From an uncultured Synergistales bacterium (lineage in GTDB: Bacteria; Synergistota; Synergistia; Synergistales; Aminobacteriaceae): a stretch of DNA of 64,000 nt. The stretch covers positions 124,001 to 188,000 of the forward strand of contig CAJOGI010000004.1 of NCBI GenBank assembly GCA_905234075.1, read 5' to 3'. Each line of letters opens with the position of its first letter. Position 1 is the first letter of the stretch. Of this stretch, positions 34,220-42,109 are shown in pieces. Made by a program: the position numbers and the translations under genes. The notes under the pieces are model-generated. The model ran no database searches. It saw only the letters and a program-made list of their open reading frames with translations, and was not told where the DNA came from.

Positions 34220-35701
34220 TTAACAAAACGGATTTTCTGACGGATAACGCACGCTTGCCGGCTGATTATAGCCTATCTCTGACGTATTAACGCCGATATA
34301 TTTCAAAGCGTTAAAGAGTGCTTTACCGTAGTGCCCGAACATGACTGCGCCATGATGCGGATAATTTTTCTCAATGAGAACATGACGATAGAAACGCCCC
34401 ATTTCAGGAATAGCGAAAACTCCTATGCCGCCGAAACTCTTTGTAGCGACAGGCAAAATTTCTCCCTCAGCAATGTATGCACGAAGTATTGTATCCGCCG
34501 TTGACTGAAGCCTATAGAAAGTAATTTCGCCGGGCTGTAAATCGCCTTCGATCGTTCCGTCAGTAAACTCTCTGGGAAGATTTCTGGCCATTATTCTCTG
34601 AAAATCAAGATGAGGGTTGCATACTTTTCTTGAGCAGGTGTTACCGCAGTGGAACCCCATAAATGTATCTGTATGCTTGTAGCTGTAACTGCCTTTTATG
34701 AACTCGTCATACATTGCCCGCGGCACGGTGTTGTTGATGTCAAGCAGTGTAACAACGTCCTCGCTGATGCAAGTTCCGATATATTCAGATAATGCGCCGT
34801 AAATATCGACTTCGCAAGATACAGGTATGCCTCTGCCCGTGAGCCTGCTGTTGACGTAGCACGGCACAAAATGAAACTGCGTCTGGAAAGCCGGCCAGCA
34901 TTTTCCGGCAATGCAAGTAAATTTGCGATAGCCTTTATGCTCGTCGATCCAGTCAAGAAGCGTCAGCTCATACTGCGCAAGTTTTGGAAGCATTCCTGAA
35001 TTAGTGTTCCCTGCTCCGAGCTCCTGCGCCATTTCCTGAACTACTGAGTCAATTCTCTTGTCGCCGTCATGTTTGTGATAAGCCTCAAAGAGGTCAAGTT
35101 CTGAATTTTCTTCGATCTCAACGCCCAAATTATAGAGCTGCTTAATAGGAGCATTGCAGGCTAAGAAGTTCAAAGGTCTGGGCCCGAAACTTATAACTTT
35201 GAGTTCTGACAACCCGACAGCAACCCTAGCAACCGGCAAAAATTCATGAATCATATCAGCACACTCTTCGGCAGTACCTACGGGGTATTCCGGGATATAT
35301 GCTCTCACGTTGCGGAGTGCAAGATTATAACTCGCGTTCAACATTCCGCAGAAAGCATCGCCGCGCCCGTCGATTAAGTCTCCGTCTCCTTCAGCAGCTG
35401 CGACAAACATTTTAGGGCCGTCAAAGTGTTTCGCCAAAAGAGTTTCTGATATTTCAGGGCCGAAATTCCCTAAATATACGCACAGAGCATTGCAACCGTT
35501 AGCCTTGACATCTTCGAGGGCTTTCACCATGTCGATTTCGCTCTCGATGATACATACAGGGCATTCGTAAATATTGCTGGCATTGTATTTGCGTTTATAC
35601 GCTTCAACTAAAGCCTTTCGCCTTTCGTTTGCGAGCGATGCCGGAAAACAGTCCCTGCTGACTGCTACAATTCCGACTTTAATTTGCGGTACATTATTCA
35701 T
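34220..35701 (-). CDS. L-fucose/L-arabinose isomerase family sugar isomerase
   Basis: 493 aa from ATG 35701 (GAGGAGGG upstream). The fold is that of FucI/AraA: VGIVAVSRDCFPASLANERR at the start, CPVCIIESEIDMVKAL and CVYLGNFGPEISETLLAKHFDGP in the N-terminal domains, and the catalytic C-terminus with AGKCWPAFQTQF, GRGIPVSCEVDIYGALSEYI (metal-binding Glu) and MGFHCGNTCSRKVC. It should isomerise an aldose to a ketose for the XylB-like kinase. It is not XylA, so the sugar is probably not simply D-xylose. Confidence 0.82.
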   Translation of the reverse strand: MNNVPQIKVGIVAVSRDCFPASLANERRKALVEAYKRKYNASNIYECPVCIIESEIDMVKALEDVKANGCNALCVYLGNFGPEISETLLAKHFDGPKMFVAAAEGDGDLIDGRGDAFCGMLNASYNLALRNVRAYIPEYPVGTAEECADMIHEFLPVARVAVGLSELKVISFGPRPLNFLACNAPIKQLYNLGVEIEENSELDLFEAYHKHDGDKRIDSVVQEMAQELGAGNTNSGMLPKLAQYELTLLDWIDEHKGYRKFTCIAGKCWPAFQTQFHFVPCYVNSRLTGRGIPVSCEVDIYGALSEYIGTCISEDVVTLLDINNTVPRAMYDEFIKGSYSYKHTDTFMGFHCGNTCSRKVCNPHLDFQRIMARNLPREFTDGTIEGDLQPGEITFYRLQSTADTILRAYIAEGEILPVATKSFGGIGVFAIPEMGRFYRHVLIEKNYPHHGAVMFGHYGKALFNALKYIGVNTSEIGYNQPASVRYPSENPFC

Positions 35702-35724
35702 AAATGATACCCTCCTCAATTTTT

Positions 35725-36366
35725 TTAATTAATATCTGTTGCAGTATCTATGTTTTTACCCGTCAGCCCAATAAATGAACCTTCGGGACAACCGCCGTCT
35801 GGGTGAGCTATGAGCCATTTATTGACATGAGTCAACAGCTTATCTTCGGGAAATAAAATTTCTGTCTTAGTATTTAATGCCTCATTCGTGCCTCTTGGGA
35901 GAACGACTGCAACTCTGAAGCCCCCGTCTTTTACATGACAAGGCGCGTAGTGAAGTGAAGTTGCGTAAATTTCTACAGCAGTACCGGCAGGAATTAAAAA
36001 CGCCTTAACTTTTGAAGTATCGAGGGAATAGCCATCGTTAATTTCTTCTTTTTTTGCAAGCAAAAGAATTACATCATCAGCGGCTATATTTACTTCAGAA
36101 TCCCTGTGATATTCCAAAGCGTTTAACTTTGTGTTATGTCCGTTACAATAACCTATTTGTATTGGCATACGTCCGTAAATATTTGCTCCGAGAACTTTTG
36201 CAGCGTCAAGACGTTCTAATTTTTCATCAGACGTTACATAAACAGTCCCGTTATCAGGACACGGGGTGGAAGTTTTAAGAACTGAAATTAATTCGCTGAA
36301 GTCGTAACCGTCTATAACTCTTCCGTATGGTTTGAACTCAATGTCTTTTGCATTATACAGCTTCAT
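35725..36366 (-). CDS. DUF4867 protein (cupin-like, sugar operon)
   Basis: 213 aa. MKLYNAKDIEFKPYGRVIDGYDFSELI is the family start; MPIQIGYCNGHNTKLNALEYHRDSEVNIAADDVILLL (about 83-119) looks like a cupin metal site, and EIYATSLHYAPCHVKDGGFRVAVVLPRGTN a second strand set. The architecture resembles ureidoglycolate-lyase/cupin enzymes. DUF4867 genes sit with sugar kinases and fucose-type isomerases; the reaction is unknown, possibly an epimerase or lactone step. Confidence 0.72.
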   Translation of the reverse strand: MKLYNAKDIEFKPYGRVIDGYDFSELISVLKTSTPCPDNGTVYVTSDEKLERLDAAKVLGANIYGRMPIQIGYCNGHNTKLNALEYHRDSEVNIAADDVILLLAKKEEINDGYSLDTSKVKAFLIPAGTAVEIYATSLHYAPCHVKDGGFRVAVVLPRGTNEALNTKTEILFPEDKLLTHVNKWLIAHPDGGCPEGSFIGLTGKNIDTATDIN

Positions 36367-36384
36367 AAATTTAGCACCTCATTA

Positions 36385-37860
36385 TTATTGAGCCGAAATA
36401 ATCCCGAAAACTTCTTTCATTGCCGGGTAAATCGTCTTAAACTGCTGATAACGAGCCTCATACTTTTTCACGAGTTCCGGGTCAGGCTCTTCAGATTTTG
36501 CGACTTTAACAATAACATCCGCAGCGTCCTTAACGGTCTTATATTCTCCGCAGGCTGTCATGGCAAGCATAGCCGCACCCATAGCAGGGCCTTCTTCGGA
36601 AACCGGGACATCGACCCTTATATTAAGAATGTTAGCTATAATTTTTCGCCATAAAGGACTCTTAGCTCCGCCGCCGCAAATCATTGTGCTCGTGAGATTA
36701 ACTCCCGTTTTTTTGGCGCATTCGTACATATCTCTGACAGCAAAGCCGACACCCTCAAGGACTGCCTGAGTAATATCAGATCTCGAAGTATCCATAGTAA
36801 GCCCCGTAAATGTGCCGCGTGCTGAAGGATTATTCCAAGGAGAACGCTCGCCCATTAAGTAAGGCAAAAAGAATACATGATTTTCGCCTAAATTCTTAAT
36901 TTCTTCCTGTTCAGCCGAGTAATTATTTGTATGCAAAATTTCTTCAAGCCACCATTTATTGCAGGAAGCGGCACTCAGCATACAGCCCATTAAGTGATAA
37001 TGTCCGTCAGCGTGAGCGAAAGAGTGAAGAGCATTATTTTCATCAATGCGGAAAGAGTCCGACGAAATGAAAATAGTTCCGCTCGTTCCCAGCGATATAT
37101 TACAGCGTCCATTGCCTACAGTTCCTGTTCCTATTGCGGCAGCTGCGTTGTCCCCCGCTCCGGCTGCGATCACAACTTTATCCGACAGCCCTAATTTTTC
37201 TGCAAGTTCGGGCAAAATATTTCCGACTTTTTCGTAACTTTCGTATAGCTTCGGCAGCTGCGATTCTTTAACGCCGCAAATATCGCACATTTCTTTTGAC
37301 CATCTGCGGTTCTTAACGTCAAGCAGAAGCATTCCTGACGCATCAGAATAATCAGTGCAGAAAGTTCCGGATAATTTATAAGCTATATAATCTTTGGGGA
37401 GCATAATTTTACGGATTTTTTTATAATTTTCAGGTTCGTTATTCTTCAGCCACAAAATTTTAGGCGCGGTGAAGCCTGAAAAAGCTATATTTGCCGTACA
37501 CGCGGAAAGTTTTTGTTTCCCGATAACGTTGTTTAGGTAATCTGTTTCGGCCGTAGTTCTTCCGTCATTCCAAAGAATAGCAGGACGTATAACATTGTCA
37601 TTTTCATCAAGAACAACAAGCCCGTGCATCTGGCCGCCGCAACTAATTCCTGCTATCATTGTCTTGTCTATATCAGCCGTGAGCTTGGCAATACCTTGAA
37701 TGACCTGTGCGTACCAGTCATCAGGATTCTGCTCTGACCAGCCCGGACGAGGAAAAAAAATCGGATACTCGCCAGAGACCGTGTTATGAATTTTGCCGTT
37801 TTCGTCCATCAAAATTAACTTCACGGCAGACGTTCCCAAATCAATTCCTATGTATAACAA
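36385..37860 (-). CDS. xylB: Xylulokinase-family sugar kinase
   Basis: 491 aa FGGY kinase. YIGIDLGTSAVKLILMDENG is the N-terminal ATPase motif; GISCGGQMHGLVVLD, ILWNDGRTTAE, GTGTVGNGRCNISLGTSGTIF and GGGAKSPLWRKIIANILN all fit XylB. It phosphorylates a ketose, such as xylulose, entering the pentose phosphate route. Start TTG 37860 after AAGGGA. First gene of a six-gene operon that ends with xylH. Confidence 0.88.
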   Translation of the reverse strand: MLYIGIDLGTSAVKLILMDENGKIHNTVSGEYPIFFPRPGWSEQNPDDWYAQVIQGIAKLTADIDKTMIAGISCGGQMHGLVVLDENDNVIRPAILWNDGRTTAETDYLNNVIGKQKLSACTANIAFSGFTAPKILWLKNNEPENYKKIRKIMLPKDYIAYKLSGTFCTDYSDASGMLLLDVKNRRWSKEMCDICGVKESQLPKLYESYEKVGNILPELAEKLGLSDKVVIAAGAGDNAAAAIGTGTVGNGRCNISLGTSGTIFISSDSFRIDENNALHSFAHADGHYHLMGCMLSAASCNKWWLEEILHTNNYSAEQEEIKNLGENHVFFLPYLMGERSPWNNPSARGTFTGLTMDTSRSDITQAVLEGVGFAVRDMYECAKKTGVNLTSTMICGGGAKSPLWRKIIANILNIRVDVPVSEEGPAMGAAMLAMTACGEYKTVKDAADVIVKVAKSEEPDPELVKKYEARYQQFKTIYPAMKEVFGIISAQ

Positions 37861-37963
37861 AAATCATCCCTTCTTAATCCTCAAAATCATCAAAAAGAAC
37901 AATTTATTTTTTTTAAGTTGTGGAGTGAAACATGGTATAGCAATTCAGTAAAATTTTTATAAA

Positions 37964-37974
37964 AGTAGTCTACT
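37964..37974. promoter_or_regulatory. Palindromic operator candidate
   Basis: AGTAG-T-CTACT, a perfect odd palindrome placed a few bases after the predicted transcription start of the xyl operon, where a repressor would block elongation. No regulator gene is adjacent. Confidence 0.4.
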
Positions 37975-37985
37975 AAATTTTTTGT

Positions 37986-38014
37986 ATGATATTATATAAA
38001 TTTTTATTTGTCAA
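37986..38014 (-). promoter_or_regulatory. Sigma-70 promoter of the sugar operon
   Basis: Minus strand: consensus TTGACA at 38014-38009, 17-bp spacer, TATCAT at 37991-37986. The predicted start near 37979 gives a ~120-nt leader before xylB. Confidence 0.72.
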
Positions 38015-38163
38015 GATATTCTGTTGTTCATTGATAGTTCTTTCAATTTTTTATTTCACGGATTTAGGTTTGACTCCCTTGTCAAATAATGTTGTACTTA
38101 TTTTTACGCCGTGATAAAACCCCGATGATATTTGTATTTGATACAAGAAAGGAAATGTTAAAA

Positions 38164-38818
38164 ATGTTTACAAATATTTTTCAGTTAGCGAAGAATACGA
38201 AAAAAATTTTTCTATTATTCGCATTATTGTTGGGAACGCTTATGTTCGGTTTCGTAGGGGGTAAAGCATACGCTGAAAATCCTCCTGAGCTAGAAGATAC
38301 GTACGTTATTGACGGCATTACTTATTACAACGTCAAATCTTCTCACATTACTACTCCCCAGCTTTTTATGAGGATCTGCTCGGCACAGCTCATGCATCGC
38401 TCGGAGGTCTTTCGATTGCACGATACTGGCTGCTTGTGGGCGCAGGGCTGTTTAACTCTGAATTAGCGGTACGACCCAAGTCCAATGCAGAAATATTTAT
38501 TAACCGGAGAGAACACCGACACTTATACGGTCGAAGCAAAGGATCCGAAATGGCAAGGGCAAAACAGTTATGACGGTTATGTGGAAGTTCAGTGTATCGA
38601 ACGCTCTAACGAGAGGACACATATATAGTATAGGCAGTTCTGGCGGAGGCTGCGCACTCGGTCTCGGAATATCAACTTTAATGTTTTCGTTATCGGCTTT
38701 AATTTTGAAACGTAAACATCGACAGCGAACTCCCCCGCTTATAGAGCTTATAGAAGCGAGGGGAAGGTTTCCTAATTCATCGAGTTCAGCGTTGTATAGT
38801 CAAAACTGTTATCAATAA
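38164..38818 (+). pseudogene. Broken exported Synergist-CTERM surface protein
   Basis: ATG 38164 follows AAAGGAAA and encodes a clear signal peptide (KKIFLLFALLLGTLMFGFVGGKAYA) then NPPELEDTYVIDGITYYNV. The frame is lost near 38355. Protein-like stretches continue in other frames (for example FYEDLLGTAHASLGGLSIARYW near 38366, and KYLLTGENTDTYTVEAKDPKW near 38490). The gene ends in an anchor SIGSSGGGCALGLGIS, hydrophobic, then KRKHRQ. At least two frameshifts and probably an internal loss. The anchor type is the lineage marker also seen on the protease at 710. Confidence 0.7.
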
Positions 38819-38916
38819 TAAAAAATTATGACTAAAGTCACGAGAATGCAGCGGCTAACTATTCAATAATTCCCACGCCCGATCAGATATGTCATGTCTA
38901 TACTGACGACACTCTA

Positions 38917-40800
38917 TTACGAACGTGAATTAATTTTGCTAATAACTTCTTTTTTCAACGAAACAGCGTCAATTTTATTATTCGGGAGCGTCGGGAGTTT
39001 ATCATATAAGAAAAATCTGCTTGGAATTTTGAACTTAGCAAGCCTTGTCATAAGAAAATCTCGCATAGCATTTTCATCGAAAACATAGCCGTTTTTCATT
39101 ACGACAGCAGCAGCTACGATTTCGCCGTAAACCTCGTCAGGCACGCCCATAACTTTTACTTCAGCAATGCTCTCATGTGCTGAGATTGCAGAAGCTACCT
39201 CATCAGGCATAATATTTTCTCCGCCCCGTATTATTAATTCTTTAGCACGGCCTGCGAAATGAAGATAGCCGTCTTTGTCCAAAAATCCTAAATCTCCCGT
39301 ATGTAAAAATCCCTCATTATCAAAAGGCTGTTTTTCAACCGGCAATTTGTAATAGCCGCACATCATATTAACGCCCTTCAAAATAACTTCGCCGGTAACA
39401 CCTTCAGGACATTTTTTACCTGTCTTTATATCCTCTATCATGATTTCAGCACCTTCAACTGTTTTTCCTACGGTGTTTAGTATATGTTCCATGCTGTCGT
39501 TATAATTCGTGGCAGTTGCCGGTGTCATTTCGCTTAGACCGTAACGCCTCATAAAGTGGTTATTAGGAAATTTTTCCATGAGCATAGCAAGCTGTGAAGA
39601 CGATACAGGCGCACCGCTCAAATACGAAGCACGTAGAGATGAAACAAGTTCAGAAGAAAAACCTTGAGCATTAACAAGCCTCAATAATACAGTCGGAACA
39701 GAATGAAGAATAGTACAGCGTTCATTATCTATGACGCTCAAAAGTTCATCAGGCTTGACATTTTGAGGCAGAATTATTGAAGCTCCGCTTATTGCGCTTG
39801 CCAAAAGAGCCGCAGTAAGTCCGAAAATATGGAAGAAAGGCAGAATAGCACACATTTTATCGCTGTCGTTCATTTGAAGATTATCAACGCAGTGATTTGC
39901 AGAATTAAGCAAATTGTAAGCCGATAGCAAAACTACTTTAGGAGTTCCTGTAGAGCCTGACGTAAAAATCATAAGACAGACATCGTCCGGCATAACATGA
40001 CCTTCATAATCGTATTTTTGATTTCTGTTCATGAAGTCTGCGCTGTCTCTTATATTGAGAGTCGTTTTTATACATGATTTATCGGGGTCTGTAATTTTTG
40101 CGGTAAAATCTTCTTTTTTGCTGTCTTCTGAATTCATATTGCCGTAGCAGAAGTGAGTTATATCTCCGATTTTTGAACAATTTGTAATTTCATTAACTGT
40201 AAGCTGAGGATTAAGCATTACAGCTATAGCACCTAACTTTTGGACAGCGTAGAAAGTTAATATCCAATTTAGAGAATTTAGACCGCAGATGGCAACGTGA
40301 GTTTTATTTCTCACTCCTAAGGCGTAAAGTTCAGAAGCCACAGCTGAAGAACCTTTGTCAATATCCTGCCAAGTATACGAGACACCGTGAGATTTTAATG
40401 CAATTTTGCTGCCGCTTTCATTAACTTTGTGCTTCAGAAAATCCCGCAGAGACATATTCAAAATATCATCGTTTTGATTTTCATTTTCAACAAAAGGCGT
40501 GTAATTAAAGAACCCTAAAAAGCCTGTTGCCTCTAAAATCTCGATAACTTCTGGCCTTACGTTCTCTAAAAGCAAACCGTCTTTTCCAAACTTTTTAACA
40601 GCAAGCAAAAATTCGCGCAATCCGTTTGATGAAACATAAGATAATTTTCTCATATCCCAGACGAGAGGAAGATTAATTTTTTCCGGCTCGATGTCTTTCA
40701 AAACTTCATGCAGCATCGGAGCAGTTGTTGCGTCTATTTTTCCGCTAAGTATCAGCTTATTCGCGCTTGGCCGTTCAATATTTAATTTAGAATTCTTCAT
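38917..40800 (-). CDS. STAS domain fused to an acyl-CoA ligase (AMP-binding)
   Basis: 627 aa from ATG 40800 (AGGAG 9 bp upstream). Residues about 1-105 form a STAS domain: NKLILSGKIDATTAPMLHEVL and WDMRKLSYVSSNGLREFL, where the Ser before NGLR aligns with the phospho-acceptor Ser of SpoIIAA-type proteins. The rest is a complete AMP-forming ligase: IFTSGSTGTPKVV, RYGLSEMTPATATNY, HTGDLGFLDKDGYLHFAGRAKELIIRGGENI and the C-terminal catalytic Lys in LPNNKIDAVSLKK. It could make the acyl-CoA or acyl-AMP for the starter condensation domain of the NRPS 1.3 kb upstream on the same strand. The STAS part suggests control by the phosphatase/ATPase pair of that operon; this is inference. Confidence 0.88.
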   Translation of the reverse strand: MKNSKLNIERPSANKLILSGKIDATTAPMLHEVLKDIEPEKINLPLVWDMRKLSYVSSNGLREFLLAVKKFGKDGLLLENVRPEVIEILEATGFLGFFNYTPFVENENQNDDILNMSLRDFLKHKVNESGSKIALKSHGVSYTWQDIDKGSSAVASELYALGVRNKTHVAICGLNSLNWILTFYAVQKLGAIAVMLNPQLTVNEITNCSKIGDITHFCYGNMNSEDSKKEDFTAKITDPDKSCIKTTLNIRDSADFMNRNQKYDYEGHVMPDDVCLMIFTSGSTGTPKVVLLSAYNLLNSANHCVDNLQMNDSDKMCAILPFFHIFGLTAALLASAISGASIILPQNVKPDELLSVIDNERCTILHSVPTVLLRLVNAQGFSSELVSSLRASYLSGAPVSSSQLAMLMEKFPNNHFMRRYGLSEMTPATATNYNDSMEHILNTVGKTVEGAEIMIEDIKTGKKCPEGVTGEVILKGVNMMCGYYKLPVEKQPFDNEGFLHTGDLGFLDKDGYLHFAGRAKELIIRGGENIMPDEVASAISAHESIAEVKVMGVPDEVYGEIVAAAVVMKNGYVFDENAMRDFLMTRLAKFKIPSRFFLYDKLPTLPNNKIDAVSLKKEVISKINSRS

Positions 40801-40846
40801 TAAAAAAACTCCTATATTTTTATATGTAAAAATATTAACATGGCCT

Positions 40847-41155
40847 TTAATAATATCGCAAGAGCCTTGAGAAGTCAAAATGATTTTTCAAATAACGGAA
40901 AATTTTATTTTCTTCTGCAAAAGTTAAAATTCTAGTTTGTCGTTGCCTTAACGGAATTTCTACGATAGCAGGAATTATATAATTTTTTAGCTGTCCTGCG
41001 TATTTAGCGATGGTCGATTTCTTTCTAATCGGCTTTAATTCTTCGAGCCACTGAACGACGATGTCTTCTAAAGTCGAATTTTTTAAGCATTTATTCTGAG
41101 TTTCGTCAGATTTTTTTGTATCGGATTTAAAAACGGAAGAATTTTGAAAGTCTCA
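40847..41155 (-). pseudogene. Tyrosine recombinase (integrase) remnant
   Basis: One minus-strand frame reads TLEDIVVQWLEELKPIRKKSTIAKYAGQLKNYIIP (about residues 30-65), the core-binding SAM-like domain of phage/ICE integrases. It jumps to LTFAEENKIFRYLKNH, the start of a catalytic domain, then stops. The region between and the catalytic Arg/His/Tyr are gone. It overlaps the 5' extension of the ligase frame. It marks a former mobile element next to the NRPS locus. Confidence 0.55.
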
Positions 41156-41442
41156 CGTTAAATCCCTGTTAAATTATATAATATATGTTAAAAGATAAAA
41201 CTCAAAAAAACTTTCTTAGAGTTACAGATTCTACGAAAAAGATTCTATGCTTGGAGTTGCAGATTTTGCTTTTTGATGAGGGTAAAGTTGTTAATTACGT
41301 TTATATATGTTTATATTTAGATTTTCTTTTATGACCGCACTAGCAAGTAGTTGACAAATAATGATGTTGAAAGTTATATTTAATATAATAGTATTTTAGC
41401 GTTAAATCAAATTATTGTAGAAATATGTGAAAAAAATAAAAA
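41156..41442. other. Intergenic region with scattered debris
   Basis: AT-rich, no intact ORF. The plus-strand stretch 41205-41320 reads FLRVTDSTKKILCLELQILLFDEGK, which is protein-like but not assignable. TTGACA at 41351, 17 bp, TTATAT at 41374 is a possible promoter for the epimerase pseudogene. Confidence 0.4.
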
Positions 41443-41863
41443 ATGATAATTGACCATATTGGTATAGCTGTTAAAAATATTTCTGAAGCTCTTATTTTTT
41501 GGGAACAAACTTTTAGGAATTAAGTGCGCTGGCATTGAAGAACTCGAAGAGCAAAAAGTTAAAACAGCTTTTTTGCCTTTGGGAAATTTAACTGACGATA
41601 GTATGCCATAGGAAATTGAACTTTTGGAAGCAACGAATGATAACAGCACCATAGCAAAATTTATAGAGAAAAATAAAGATAGAGGCGGTATTCATCATAT
41701 TGCTGTACGTGTTGATGATATTGAAGCAGCTATTGAGGATTTGAAGTCAAAAGGCGTCAGGCTTATTGATGAAAAACCGCGCAGAGGTATCAAAAATTCA
41801 TTGATTGCCTTTGTTCACCCGTCAGCAACAGGCGGCATTTTATTGGAACTTTGTCAGCATTAA
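41443..41863 (+). pseudogene. Methylmalonyl-CoA epimerase, disrupted
   Basis: ATG 41443 starts MIIDHIGIAVKNISEALIFW, the VOC-fold epimerase opening. A frameshift near 41515 and an in-frame TAG near 41609 (TDDSMP[14 protein letters not shown]) break it; the rest ([32 protein letters not shown]) is intact. The enzyme would interconvert (R)- and (S)-methylmalonyl-CoA. Two lesions indicate real decay. Confidence 0.82.
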
Positions 41864-41890
41864 GTAGTCTTTAACGCACTACCTACGCCT

Positions 41891-41935
41891 AAAATCTATG
41901 GTTTTACGGTAAATTTCGGTAAAACCATAGATTTT
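41891..41935. terminator. Long perfect inverted repeat, likely terminator
   Basis: 17-bp arms AAAATCTATGGTTTTAC and GTAAAACCATAGATTTT around 11 bases, just after the epimerase relic; T-rich on both exits, so it may act in both directions. Confidence 0.65.
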
Positions 41936-42025
41936 ATAATTCTTGCAACTCTCCCAATGCTAATATGTATGCCATATTCAACATCAAGCCATCTTCACAT
42001 CTTTTTTACGTTAGGCTGTCCGGTT

Positions 42026-42051
42026 CTGTGCCACCGGAGCCGGTGGCACAG
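42026..42051. terminator. Strong hairpin downstream of the NRPS gene
   Basis: 12-bp arms CTGTGCCACCGG and CCGGTGGCACAG with a 2-base centre, 59 bp past the NRPS stop. No U-run. It shares the GCCACCGG core with 30149-30169. Confidence 0.5.
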
Positions 42052-42109
42052 CCCTTAACCTCGCAGGACTATTATTTTTATCTAAATCTAAGAGTGCTTG
42101 GGTTCGCCC

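Noticed and set aside
40801-40878. N-terminal extension of the STAS-ligase upstream of ATG 40800
   Set aside because: Those codons overlap the integrase remnant and come before the ribosome-binding site; the STAS domain starts after 40800.
41891-41935. 17-bp inverted repeat considered as an insertion-sequence end
   Set aside because: Arms are adjacent (11-base loop) and no transposase lies beside it; a terminator explains it better.
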